A program made the translations under genes and the position numbers. Positions 1-7,915 of a stretch of DNA of 64,000 nt are shown in pieces. The notes under the pieces are model-generated. The model did no database searches. It saw only the letters and a list, made by a program, of their open reading frames with translations, and was not told the origin of the DNA. The DNA is taken from contig NZ_KI421483.1 of the NCBI RefSeq assembly GCF_000472965.1, positions 62,001 through 126,000 of the forward strand, given 5' to 3'. Each line of letters opens with the position of its first letter. Position 1 is the stretch's first letter. This DNA comes from Bradyrhizobium murdochi. GTDB lineage: Bacteria; Pseudomonadota; Alphaproteobacteria; Rhizobiales; Xanthobacteraceae.

Positions 1-189
1 AATACTGCGGAGAGCATGGCCCGCTCGACCCGCACCTTCAAATCTGAAATAGACGCCAAGCTGTTTGCAATGCAAATTTTGGCCAAGGGCTGGTCCGCCA
101 GCGCCGGCACGCTCAATCCGCATCAGCCAAAACAGGTGGTCGGACCGTCGCAAATCGAGCAGTGGGCTGATCCCGGATTGGGTGGGTAA
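1..189 (+). CDS. C-terminal fragment of an unidentified protein
   Basis: An open frame enters from the left edge and ends at TAA 187-189, giving the last 62 residues of a protein. The composition is protein-like (…FAMQILAKGW…, ending …QWADPGLGG) and the codon use resembles the neighbours. The opposite-strand transporter gene ends 37 bp further on, which fits a convergent gene end. I do not recognise the family and the start is outside the window. Confidence 0.5.
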   Translation, partial: NTAESMARSTRTFKSEIDAKLFAMQILAKGWSASAGTLNPHQPKQVVGPSQIEQWADPGLGG

Positions 190-225
190 CTTCTTTCGTG
201 TCCCGACGCGGTGCAGCGCGGAGTC

Positions 226-1209
226 TCAGGTCTCGGCAGAAACTTCCGCCGCCTCCGCCAGCACACAACGCGCCGTTCGATCCGGCGATACCTGCACATT
301 CGGTGGCAGACGCTCGCTGCAGCGCGGCTGCGCAACCATGCAGCGTGGCGCGAACGAACAACTGACGGGCGCCTTGTCGAGCGAGGGCGGCGTGCCCGGG
401 ATGGTCTCCAGCCGCTGGCCGCGTTTTGCGCCGTGGACGGTAGCAGCCAGTAGCCCCTTGGCATATGGATGCACCGGGGTGCGGACGATGTCGCGCAAGG
501 GGCCCTGCTCCACGATCTGGCCGGCATACATGACCGCGACGCGGTCGCAGATTTCGATGGCGACGCCGATATCGTGGGTCACGAAGATCACGGACATGCC
601 GAACTCGCGCTGCAATTCGCGGAGCAGCAGCAGGATCTGAATCTGCACGGTGGCGTCCAGCGCCGTGGTCGGCTCGTCCGCCAGCAGTATTTTCGGTTTG
701 CAAGCCAGCGCCAGCGCGATCATGGCGCGCTGCCGCATGCCACCGCTCATTTCGTGCGGATAGGCCTCTAAGCGGCGCTTGGCGGAGGGAATCCGCACCA
801 CTTCCAGCATTTCCAACGCGCGCGCGAGTCCCTCCTTCTCGCTCTTGCCTTCGTGGCGGATCACGGTTTCCGCGATCTGGCGGCCGATCGTGTAGACGGG
901 GTCGAGCGCCAGCGCGGGCTCCTGAAAAATCATCGAGACGGTCTGGCCGCGAAACGCCGACAGCTCCTCGTCGTTCATTGCGAGCACATCGCGTCCCAAC
1001 ACCTTCACGGTGCCGGAAATCTGCGTCCGCTTCTTCGGCAACAGCCGCATCAGCGCGCGCAGCGTCACGCTTTTTCCCGAGCCGGATTCGCCGAGCAGGC
1101 CGAGCACCTCGCCCTCGCCAAGCGAGAGCGAGATGTCGTTGACGGCATGAACCGTACGGTCGCCGGTGAAGCGGATGTTGAGGTCGCGGATATCGACGAG
1201 GTTGCTCAT
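226..1209 (-). CDS. Peptide/oligopeptide ABC transporter ATP-binding protein, DppD/OppD type
   Basis: This 327-residue ATPase powers import by the adjacent binding protein and permeases. Walker A is GESGSGKS (about residues 40-47), the ABC signature is MSGGMRQR, Walker B is ILLADEPTTALD and the switch His is in VTHD. The C-terminus has the Cys-containing oligopeptide-transporter extension (CSFAPRC…). It is the last gene of the operon: its ATG overlaps the amidase stop by four bases. Family membership is clear; the substrate cannot be read from the ATPase. Confidence 0.93.
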   Translation of the reverse strand: MSNLVDIRDLNIRFTGDRTVHAVNDISLSLGEGEVLGLLGESGSGKSVTLRALMRLLPKKRTQISGTVKVLGRDVLAMNDEELSAFRGQTVSMIFQEPALALDPVYTIGRQIAETVIRHEGKSEKEGLARALEMLEVVRIPSAKRRLEAYPHEMSGGMRQRAMIALALACKPKILLADEPTTALDATVQIQILLLLRELQREFGMSVIFVTHDIGVAIEICDRVAVMYAGQIVEQGPLRDIVRTPVHPYAKGLLAATVHGAKRGQRLETIPGTPPSLDKAPVSCSFAPRCMVAQPRCSERLPPNVQVSPDRTARCVLAEAAEVSAET

Positions 1210-2618
1210 GCCAGTTCGGGTACCTGCTGGTGATAATCCGTCGTACGCTGGAACGCCGCGCCGATCCGCACGAGCCCGGCCTCATCGAAGGGACGGCCGA
1301 TCAACTGCATGCCGACCGGCAGCCCCTTCTTGGTGAAACCCGCGGGAATCGAAAGCGACGGCAGGCCGAGATAATTGATCGGGCGGGTGAACCGCGTGAT
1401 GCGCTGGATGACAGCTTCCGCCTCCAGGCTATTGCCGACATCGCTCTCGGCAATCGTCGCCGCCGGCATCGGGGCAACCGGCGCGATCACGGCGTCGGCG
1501 TCTTCCACCGCCGCGAGGTAGGCGGCCAGCGCCGGACCGCGCCAGCGCATCGCTTCGAGATAGGTCACGGCCGGAATGGCGAGACCGTTCTGGAGCCGCA
1601 TTAACACCTGACCGCCGTAATCCTGCGGTCGCTCGATCATCCAGCGCTTGTGGAAGGCAGCCGCCTCGGTGGCAAGCACGATCTGGCAGGCGGCCGTGAG
1701 CTGGCGCTGGTCCGGCAGTTCGACCTTGACGATCTCGGCGCCCTCTTTTTTGAGGGTAGCGATGGTCTCGTCGAGCACGCGCGCTACCTCGGGATCGAGG
1801 TCGTCGACATAGAAGGCGGTCGGTACGCCGATCCTCAAGCCCTTCATCGAGCCCGTGGTCGCGGCCATGTAGTTCGGCACCGGCCGCGTGGACGTGGTCG
1901 GGTCCTCGGGATCGGCGCCCGCCATCAGGCCTACGAGCAGCGCGCAGTCCTCGACGGTTTGCGCCAGCGGACCGACGGTGTCGAGCGATTGCGACAGCGG
2001 CATCGCGCCGGCGCGGCTGATCAGGCCGACGGTGGTCTTGAAACCGGTGACGCCGCAGAAATGCGCGGGCATCCGGATCGAGCCGCCGGTATCGGAGCCC
2101 AGTGCAGCAAAGGTCAGCCGCGCCGCAACTGCGGAGCCCGAGCCGGACGACGAACCACCGGTGATGTGATCGACGTTCCAGGGATTACGCACCGCGCCGT
2201 AATGCACGTTGTGGCCGGTCGGCCCGTAGGCGAACTCGACCATCTGCAGCGAGCCGAGCCTGACGGAGCCGGCGTCCTTCAGGCGCTGCAACGCGGTCGA
2301 GGTCGTCGTCGCAACGAAATCGCGCCGGATTTTGGAGCCGCAAGTGACCACCTTGCCGGCCTCGTAATACATGTCCTTATGCGCCATCGGGACACCGTGC
2401 AGCGGACCTAGATTTTGGCCCTTGGCGAGCACGGCGTCGGCGGCATCAGCCGCGGCAAGTGCCCCCTCCGCCTCGATCGCCATGAAGGCGTTGACGCGCG
2501 GTTGCCATTGCGCGATGCGGTCGAGGCAGGATTGCGTCACTTCGCGCGAGGACAATTTCTTGCCGGCGATCGCCTTGGCGACCGCGACCAGCGACATCAA
2601 GGCCGGTTCGCCGCTCAT
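1206..2618 (-). CDS. Amidase signature family hydrolase (AtzE/GatA-like)
   Basis: A 470-residue amidase signature enzyme that should hydrolyse a carboxamide or related C-N bond. The Ser-cisSer-Lys triad can be placed by family alignment: Lys81 in MAHKDMYY, cis-Ser156 in the GGSSSGSG loop and nucleophile Ser180 in DTGGSIRMPA. It lies between the two ATPase genes of a peptide-type ABC importer and overlaps both neighbours by ATGA, so it is surely co-translated with them. The small gene just upstream resembles AtzG, the partner of AtzE. The substrate is unknown; an imported amide or peptide-like compound is the natural inference. Confidence 0.92.
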   Translation of the reverse strand: MSGEPALMSLVAVAKAIAGKKLSSREVTQSCLDRIAQWQPRVNAFMAIEAEGALAAADAADAVLAKGQNLGPLHGVPMAHKDMYYEAGKVVTCGSKIRRDFVATTTSTALQRLKDAGSVRLGSLQMVEFAYGPTGHNVHYGAVRNPWNVDHITGGSSSGSGSAVAARLTFAALGSDTGGSIRMPAHFCGVTGFKTTVGLISRAGAMPLSQSLDTVGPLAQTVEDCALLVGLMAGADPEDPTTSTRPVPNYMAATTGSMKGLRIGVPTAFYVDDLDPEVARVLDETIATLKKEGAEIVKVELPDQRQLTAACQIVLATEAAAFHKRWMIERPQDYGGQVLMRLQNGLAIPAVTYLEAMRWRGPALAAYLAAVEDADAVIAPVAPMPAATIAESDVGNSLEAEAVIQRITRFTRPINYLGLPSLSIPAGFTKKGLPVGMQLIGRPFDEAGLVRIGAAFQRTTDYHQQVPELA

Positions 2619-2812
2619 TTCGACACCTTCGCGTTCTGCACCAGCAGGAAACTTGCTGGCTCAAGGTCCATCGGCAGCGTGCCGGCAACGGGCGCAAACC
2701 CGTCAAAGGCCGGACCGATGGAATTGGCGATGCGCGCGGACACTTCTGCATCCTGCGGCACGCCGGCGACGTCTGTCATTACCTTGACCTGCTTGGGATC
2801 GGGTCTTGTCAT
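2615..2812 (-). CDS. AtzG-like small subunit (DUF4089 type)
   Basis: A 65-residue protein with a helical middle segment (AEVSARIANSIGPAF…) and a conserved end (TLPMDLEPASF…). Its size and position directly before an amidase match AtzG, the GatC-like small partner that forms a complex with the amidase AtzE in cyanuric acid degradation. It overlaps the ATPase gene upstream and the amidase downstream by ATGA at each junction. Assignment to the family is from resemblance and context; a role as a stabilising subunit is inferred. Confidence 0.7.
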   Translation of the reverse strand: MTRPDPKQVKVMTDVAGVPQDAEVSARIANSIGPAFDGFAPVAGTLPMDLEPASFLLVQNAKVSK

Positions 2813-3900
2813 GCAGCGGTTACTCCCATGTCACTTTTCTTGGCATTTTCTTTGGCCGATGCGCGGCTGTGCCCGGAGCCGGGTATGGCCATGTAGCACG
2901 CCGCCTGATGGCCCATTGTATCGACATCGCTGAGTTTTGGCGTCGCATTTGCGCAGAGCGGCTCCGCAAACGGGCAACGGGTGTGAAACCGGCACCCCGA
3001 CGGCGGGTCGATCGGATTGGGCGGATCGCCGGAGATCGGCGGCGTCTCGGTGCGGTTATCAGGGTCGGACGACGGCATCGCCGCCAAGAGCGCCCGCGTG
3101 TAGGGATGTGCCGGCGCATCCCAGACCTTGTCGACCGGGCCGAGTTCGACCACCTCGCCGAGATACATCACCAGCACGCGGTCCGAGATGTAGCGCACCA
3201 CGTTGAGATCGTGGCTGATGAAAAGATAGGTCAGGCCGAATTCGCGCTTGAGGTCCGCCAACAGGTTTAGCACCTGGGCTTCGACCGATTTGTCGAGCGC
3301 AGACACCGCTTCATCGAGAATCACCAGCCGCGGCGACAACGCCAGCGCACGCGCGATATTGACGCGCTGGCGCTGGCCGCCGGAAATTTCGTGCGGGTAG
3401 CGGTTGGCGAAAGTTTCGGGACGCAAGCCAACTTTGCCGAGGAGCTCGCGCGCCAGCGTGCGTGCGGCTGCGTCGGCCATGCCATGCACCTTGGGGCCGA
3501 AGGCGATCGATTCCTCGATGGTCAGGCGCGGATTGAGCGAGGCGTAGCTGTCCTGAAACACCATCTGCATGCCGCGGCGCAATTCCCGCAAGGACAGCGC
3601 GCGGCCGACCTGCATGCCGTCATAGACGATGTCGCCGGCGTCACGCTTCATCAGATGCATCAGAAGCCGCGCCGTGGTCGACTTGCCGCAGCCGGATTCG
3701 CCTACGATGCCGACCGTTTCACCCTTGGCGATGGAGAAGGAAACATCGTCGACCGCGCGCACAGTTTTGCGAGGGCTGAACAGGTCGCCGCGCACCGGGA
3801 AATGTTTGGTCAGGCCGGTAACCTGCAGCAGCGGTTGCGCTGCCCCGCCGATGTCTTCGACCTGCTCCAGCAATTCGACTGAGGTGGATGTCTCAATCAT
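2809..3900 (-). CDS. Peptide/oligopeptide ABC transporter ATP-binding protein, DppF/OppF type
   Basis: A 363-residue ATPase, the second of the pair in this importer. Walker A is GESGCGKS (residues 67-74), the signature is ISGGQRQRVNIARAL, Walker B is LVILDEAVSALD and the switch His is in ISHD. The C-terminal oligopeptide-type extension with the cysteine motif (GCRFHTRCPFAEPLC) is present. Walker B has EAVSALD in place of the more usual EPTSALD, a variant common in DppF proteins. It begins four bases after the permease gene ends. Confidence 0.93.
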   Translation of the reverse strand: MIETSTSVELLEQVEDIGGAAQPLLQVTGLTKHFPVRGDLFSPRKTVRAVDDVSFSIAKGETVGIVGESGCGKSTTARLLMHLMKRDAGDIVYDGMQVGRALSLRELRRGMQMVFQDSYASLNPRLTIEESIAFGPKVHGMADAAARTLARELLGKVGLRPETFANRYPHEISGGQRQRVNIARALALSPRLVILDEAVSALDKSVEAQVLNLLADLKREFGLTYLFISHDLNVVRYISDRVLVMYLGEVVELGPVDKVWDAPAHPYTRALLAAMPSSDPDNRTETPPISGDPPNPIDPPSGCRFHTRCPFAEPLCANATPKLSDVDTMGHQAACYMAIPGSGHSRASAKENAKKSDMGVTAA

Positions 3901-3904
3901 CGCG

Positions 3905-4792
3905 TCAGTTCCTGATGTCCATGGCGCTGCGCATGCCGTCGCTCAAAAGATTGAAGCAGATCGATACCGCAAAGATCATCACGCCCGGCAGCGCCGCCAC
4001 CCAGGGATTGATATAGATCGCGGTGCGCAGCGTATTCAGCATCAAGCCCCATTCCGGCTCCGGCGGTTTGGTGCCGAGGCCGAGGAATGACAGGCCGGCG
4101 GCGAGGATCATCGACACCGAGATCAAGCCTGTTGCGTAGACGAAGATCGGGCCGAGAACATTGCCGAGCATATGCACGCGCATGATGGTAAAAGGTCCGG
4201 CGCCGGAGGCGCGCGCAGCTTCCACAAAATCCATGTTGCGCACGCCGGTGGTGACGCTTTCGGCGACGCGGGTGATCTGCGGCACGAACACGATGGTCAG
4301 CGAGACGATGGAATTGACGATACCCGCGCCCAGCGCGCCGGAGATCGCGATTGCCAGCAGCACCGACGGGAAAGCGTAGAACACGTCCACCGTACGCATG
4401 ATGGCTGTGTTGAGCCGGCCGCCGACATAGCCGGCGACGAGACCGAGCGAGGTGCCGATAACGAAGGCGAAAATCACCGGCAGGATGCCGATGATCAGCG
4501 ACAGCCTTCCGCCATAGATCAGCCGCGCCAGCATGTCGCGGCCGAGTTCGTCGGTGCCGAGCGGATAGTTCGGCGTGCCGATATGGCGAAGCCGGCGGAT
4601 CATCGAGCCCTGATAGGGATCGGCAAGGCCGAGCCACGGCGCAAGAAGTGCGGAGGCGAAGATCAGCACCAGCACGAAAGCGCAGACCATGCTGACCTTG
4701 TCGCGCGCGATGCGGCGGCCGACGGTGGCCCAATAGCCACGCGCCTTGGTCGCGGGCGCGGCTTGCAGGGCGGTATCCGACATCACGGTCAT
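3905..4792 (-). CDS. Peptide ABC transporter permease, DppC/OppC type
   Basis: An inner-membrane permease of about 295 residues with an N-terminal membrane segment (VCAFVLVLIFASALLAPWLG), the DppC-type hallmark YPLGTDELGRD, and the EAA-like coupling loop VEAARASGAGP. The frame is open further upstream to 4828, but that extension runs into a palindromic repeat (4810-4885) and starts inside it. I therefore place the start at 4792 (MTVMSDTAL) or the ATG at 4783. It is the fourth protein of the importer operon. Confidence 0.9.
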   Translation of the reverse strand: MTVMSDTALQAAPATKARGYWATVGRRIARDKVSMVCAFVLVLIFASALLAPWLGLADPYQGSMIRRLRHIGTPNYPLGTDELGRDMLARLIYGGRLSLIIGILPVIFAFVIGTSLGLVAGYVGGRLNTAIMRTVDVFYAFPSVLLAIAISGALGAGIVNSIVSLTIVFVPQITRVAESVTTGVRNMDFVEAARASGAGPFTIMRVHMLGNVLGPIFVYATGLISVSMILAAGLSFLGLGTKPPEPEWGLMLNTLRTAIYINPWVAALPGVMIFAVSICFNLLSDGMRSAMDIRN

Positions 4793-4809
4793 GCGAAGAC
4801 TCTGTGTTG

Positions 4810-4885
4810 GAGCATGATCTCCGCGCAAACGCGTTCCGCGTTTGTCGCGAGGGAAAACCGGTGTCCACTTTTCCGGATCATGCTC
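4810..4885. repeat. Extragenic palindromic repeat with GAGCATGATC termini
   Basis: A 76-bp element begins GAGCATGATC and ends with the exact inverse GATCATGCTC. It contains an internal palindrome around AAACGCGTTCCGCGTTT and a segment reading ACTTTTCC. Repeats of this kind are, from general knowledge, scattered through Bradyrhizobium genomes. This copy sits between the dppB and dppC coding regions, and its last base is part of the dppB stop codon. Confidence 0.75.
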
Positions 4886-5838
4886 TATCCCCGCTTGATT
4901 CGCGGGTCGATCGCGGCCTGCGCGATATCGACCAGCAGATTGAGCGTGACGAAGAACAGCGCCAGCACCAAAATCGTGCCTTGCAGCAGCGGCAGGTCGC
5001 GCTGGAAGATCGCGGAATTGAGCAGCAAGCCCGAGCCGGGCCAGGAGAACACGGTCTCAATCAGGATCGAGCCGCCGAGCATGTAACCCAGTTGCAGGCC
5101 CATCACCGCAAGCGCAGTCGGCGCGGCGTTCTTGACGACGTGGCGGAACACGTCCAATTCGCGCATCCCTTTGGCGCGCAACGCTTCGACAAAATCCTGG
5201 CTCAGGATGTCGCCGGTCAGCGCCCGGACGGTGCGGGTGATGATGCCCATAGGGATCACCGCGGTCGTGATCGCCGGCAGGATAAGGTATTTCATGTGCT
5301 CCCAGTCCCAGCCCCACGAACCGGAGCCGCCGGGACCGGCGCCGACCGCGGGCAGCCAGTTGAGCTGCACCGAGAAAATGATGACCATCACCATGCCGAG
5401 CCAGTAATGCGGCACCGAGACACCGGCGATTGCAATGGAGGTCGCGACCTTGTCGATCCAGGTGTCGCGGAAATAGCCGGCGATCAGGCCGAACATCAGC
5501 CCGAGCGTGAAGCCGATCAGCGCGGCGGCAACCGCAAGCGTGACGGTGTTGCCGACGGCGCGCAGGACTTCCGACAGCACCGGGCGGCCGGTCGCGATCG
5601 AACTGCCGAGATCGCCATGGAGCGCGCGCCATAACCAAAGGCCGAATTGCACCGGCAGCGGCCGGTCGAAGCCGTAAGCCGTGCGCATTTGCGCAGCGAG
5701 TTCCTGCGACGCATCCGCCGGCAGCACCGCGACCAGGGGATCGCCGGGCGTGATGTGCACGAGCAGGAAGCACACCAGCGCGACGCTGATCACGATCGGA
5801 ATGACGTAGAGGATACGTCGGGCAATGTAAGCGAACAC
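4885..5838 (-). CDS. Peptide ABC transporter permease, DppB/OppB type
   Basis: A 317-residue inner-membrane permease. It has the family N-terminus (RRILYVIPIVISVALVCFLLVHITPGDP) with a first membrane helix and the periplasmic LPADAS… segment, followed by the BPD_transp_1 core of five further helices and the coupling loop DFVEALRAKGM. It pairs with the DppC-type permease downstream. A palindromic repeat touches its stop codon, so the B-C junction is the only one inside the operon with a substantial gap. Confidence 0.93.
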   Translation of the reverse strand: MFAYIARRILYVIPIVISVALVCFLLVHITPGDPLVAVLPADASQELAAQMRTAYGFDRPLPVQFGLWLWRALHGDLGSSIATGRPVLSEVLRAVGNTVTLAVAAALIGFTLGLMFGLIAGYFRDTWIDKVATSIAIAGVSVPHYWLGMVMVIIFSVQLNWLPAVGAGPGGSGSWGWDWEHMKYLILPAITTAVIPMGIITRTVRALTGDILSQDFVEALRAKGMRELDVFRHVVKNAAPTALAVMGLQLGYMLGGSILIETVFSWPGSGLLLNSAIFQRDLPLLQGTILVLALFFVTLNLLVDIAQAAIDPRIKRG

Positions 5839-5854
5839 GAGCGACTCTCTTCTT

Positions 5855-6028
5855 CCCTTCTCCCCTCGTGGGAGAAGGTGGCGCGGACTTTGGTCCGCGC
5901 CGGATGAGGGGTTCTATCCGCGGACATGATCAATTCAGATGAGGGAGGCACATCCGCGGATAGAACCCCTCACCCGTCTCGCCGCCGCTTCGCGGCGTCG
6001 ATCCACCCTCTCCCACAAGGGGAGAGGG
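5855..6028. repeat. Long inverted repeat between binding protein and permease genes
   Basis: The outer arms are the CCCTTCTCCCCTCGTGGGAG segment at 5855-5880 and the complementary CACCCTCTCCCACAAGGGGA segment at 6004-6028. The inner arms are GAGGGGTTCTATCCGCGGA (about 5905-5923) and its exact inverse at about 5953-5971. The whole could fold into one large hairpin. It fills most of the 214-bp gap between the binding-protein gene and the permease gene, where a stabilising or attenuating stem is common in binding-protein operons. It also resembles a dispersed genomic repeat. Confidence 0.75.
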
Positions 6029-6052
6029 TGAGCAAGCGTCACGCACCAAGGC

Positions 6053-7711
6053 TCACGGCGCCATCGACACCGGCGAGAAGTCGACGAACCAGCTCTTCGG
6101 CTGCACGAAGCCTTTCACCTTCGGGCTCATGGCGCGCGGCGAGACGTCGTGGGCGACGTAGAGGAACGCCGCATCGTCCACCGAGGCCGCGTGCAGTTCG
6201 GCCAGCGCCGCGTCACGCGCGGCGGGGTCGAAGGTCTGGCGGGCCTTGGTCACCAGCTCGTCGAACTTAGGATTGTTGATGTAGCCCCAATTGTTCGAGA
6301 CCGGAGGCGCCATCGACGATTGCAGGAAGCGCACCAACGCGAAGAACGGATCCATCGCCGCGTAGGTGACGTTGGTGGCGTTGGCGCCGTTGGCGGTCGG
6401 ATCCTTGGCGCCGCGGCGCCAGTTGGTGAACAGCGTGTTCCACTCGATAACGTCGAGCTGAACGTCGAAATAGCATTCCGCCAATGCCTGCTGCAGATAT
6501 TCGTTCATCGGCAGAGGCTGCATCTGGCCCGATCCCGACGCCGAAGTCTGGGTCTTCACCGTCAGCTTCTTGTTCGGGCCGTAGCCCGCCTCCTGCATCA
6601 GCTTCTGGGCGGCCTTCAGGTCATATTTGATCTCGAAGGTCGGCTTTCCGCGCCAGGGATGGCCGGGCTCGAACGTGCCGGTCGCCGGCACCATCAGGCC
6701 GGCAAGCAGCCCCTCCTTGAGCCCTTCGCGGTCGACGCAGAGATTGGCGGCCTTGCGAACGCGGATGTCGTTCCAGGGCGAGCCCTCAATGCGCGAGAAC
6801 TGCCACGGCCAGACGTGCGGGGATTCGTTGGCCTGGAGCTGGAAGCCCCGCTGCTTGATCTCCCTGACCGCGTCGGGCGCGGGTGCCTCGACCCAGTCGA
6901 CCTGGCCGGACAGCAAGGCCGCGGTGCGGGCATTGGCCTCCGGCATCGGCAGCAGCACCATCCGGTCGACCTTGGGCACGCGGCCCTTGTCCCAATAGCC
7001 TTCGTTCTTCACGAGTTCGAGCCGTTCGCGCGGCGTGAATTTCGACATCTTCCACGGGCCGGTACCCGAGGCGTCCCTGGCGAACGCGGCCCAGGCGGCC
7101 TGCGACTTCGCCTTAGCGTCGGCGCCTTCCGCCTTGTCATAGAAGGCCTGCCACTTGGCAGGGCTCGCCATGAACAGGTTGGTCAAGTTGATCGGCAGAA
7201 AGCTGTCCGGCTCCTTGGTGGTCAATTCCACCGTCATATCGTCGATCTTGCGCGCCGAGGCCAGCGTCGGCATGCGCGAGGCGGTGACACCGACCTGGCT
7301 GGCGTCAAAATGCGGCGCATCCTGCTTCAGCACCTTCTCGACGTTCCAGACCACGGCGTCGGCATTGAAGTCGCTGCCGTCATGGAATTTGACGCCGGGG
7401 CGCAGCTTGAAGGTCCACTTCTTCTTGTCGGCCTCGTCCACCTTCCATTCGGTCGCGAGGCCCGGAATCATGACGCTTGCCTTGTCGCGGGACGAGAGGT
7501 CCCACATCGTCAGGCCGTCATACATCGTCAGCCCGGTAAATCGGTTGCCCTCAAAACCCTGATCAGGCTGGCCGAGCGTGCGCGGAATATCGGCAGCCGT
7601 CATGCCGATCCGCAGCACCGTTTCGGCGCTTGCGAGTTGCGGCAACCCGACCACCAGCGCCGTAGCCAGCAGCCACGCGGTGGCCGTCTTCTTCGATTTG
7701 TCGTTACGCAT
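6053..7711 (-). CDS. ABC transporter substrate-binding protein, family 5 (peptide type)
   Basis: A periplasmic solute-binding protein of about 552 residues. The start at 7711 gives a clean signal peptide, MRNDKSKKTATAWLLATALV… with cleavage after LASA, and is preceded by an AAGGGGA ribosome site; the longer open frame upstream lacks one. The SBP_bac_5 pattern is visible: PGLATEWKVDE, GVKFHDGSDFNADAVVWN and GTGPWKMSKF. It is the first gene of the importer operon. A paralogue is transcribed divergently from 7916. Confidence 0.92.
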   Translation of the reverse strand: MRNDKSKKTATAWLLATALVVGLPQLASAETVLRIGMTAADIPRTLGQPDQGFEGNRFTGLTMYDGLTMWDLSSRDKASVMIPGLATEWKVDEADKKKWTFKLRPGVKFHDGSDFNADAVVWNVEKVLKQDAPHFDASQVGVTASRMPTLASARKIDDMTVELTTKEPDSFLPINLTNLFMASPAKWQAFYDKAEGADAKAKSQAAWAAFARDASGTGPWKMSKFTPRERLELVKNEGYWDKGRVPKVDRMVLLPMPEANARTAALLSGQVDWVEAPAPDAVREIKQRGFQLQANESPHVWPWQFSRIEGSPWNDIRVRKAANLCVDREGLKEGLLAGLMVPATGTFEPGHPWRGKPTFEIKYDLKAAQKLMQEAGYGPNKKLTVKTQTSASGSGQMQPLPMNEYLQQALAECYFDVQLDVIEWNTLFTNWRRGAKDPTANGANATNVTYAAMDPFFALVRFLQSSMAPPVSNNWGYINNPKFDELVTKARQTFDPAARDAALAELHAASVDDAAFLYVAHDVSPRAMSPKVKGFVQPKSWFVDFSPVSMAP

Positions 7712-7915
7712 ATGCAGCAATCCCCTTTTCAACGCCTGGTGACTAATTCTTATGCAGCCGTATGCAACGCCTGTGCCAAACGGCATGCTTCCCTTCGGGC
7801 TACGCGTTTGACCGCACAACTCCTTGTGAAGCGCGCATGCAAGTCAAGTCCAATGCCTAAGCTGGCACCAAGCTTGCATTTTTAGCTCCAGACCCTGCCC
7901 GATGGAGCCTAATTC
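7712..7915. promoter_or_regulatory. Divergent intergenic region between two binding-protein genes
   Basis: This 204-bp gap separates the divergent starts of the two family 5 binding proteins and must hold promoters for the minus-strand operon and for the plus-strand gene. I see the minus-strand ribosome site near 7715-7730 but no convincing -35/-10 pair or operator that I could defend by eye. Confidence 0.4.

Noticed and set aside
1206..2812. GatCA of the tRNA-dependent amidotransferase
   Set aside because: The small protein is shorter than GatC and no GatB is present; location in a transporter operon fits AtzG/AtzE-like proteins better.
6149..7885. A 578-codon plus-strand frame opposite the binding-protein gene
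   Set aside because: Antisense shadow; the minus-strand product has a signal peptide and clear family motifs.
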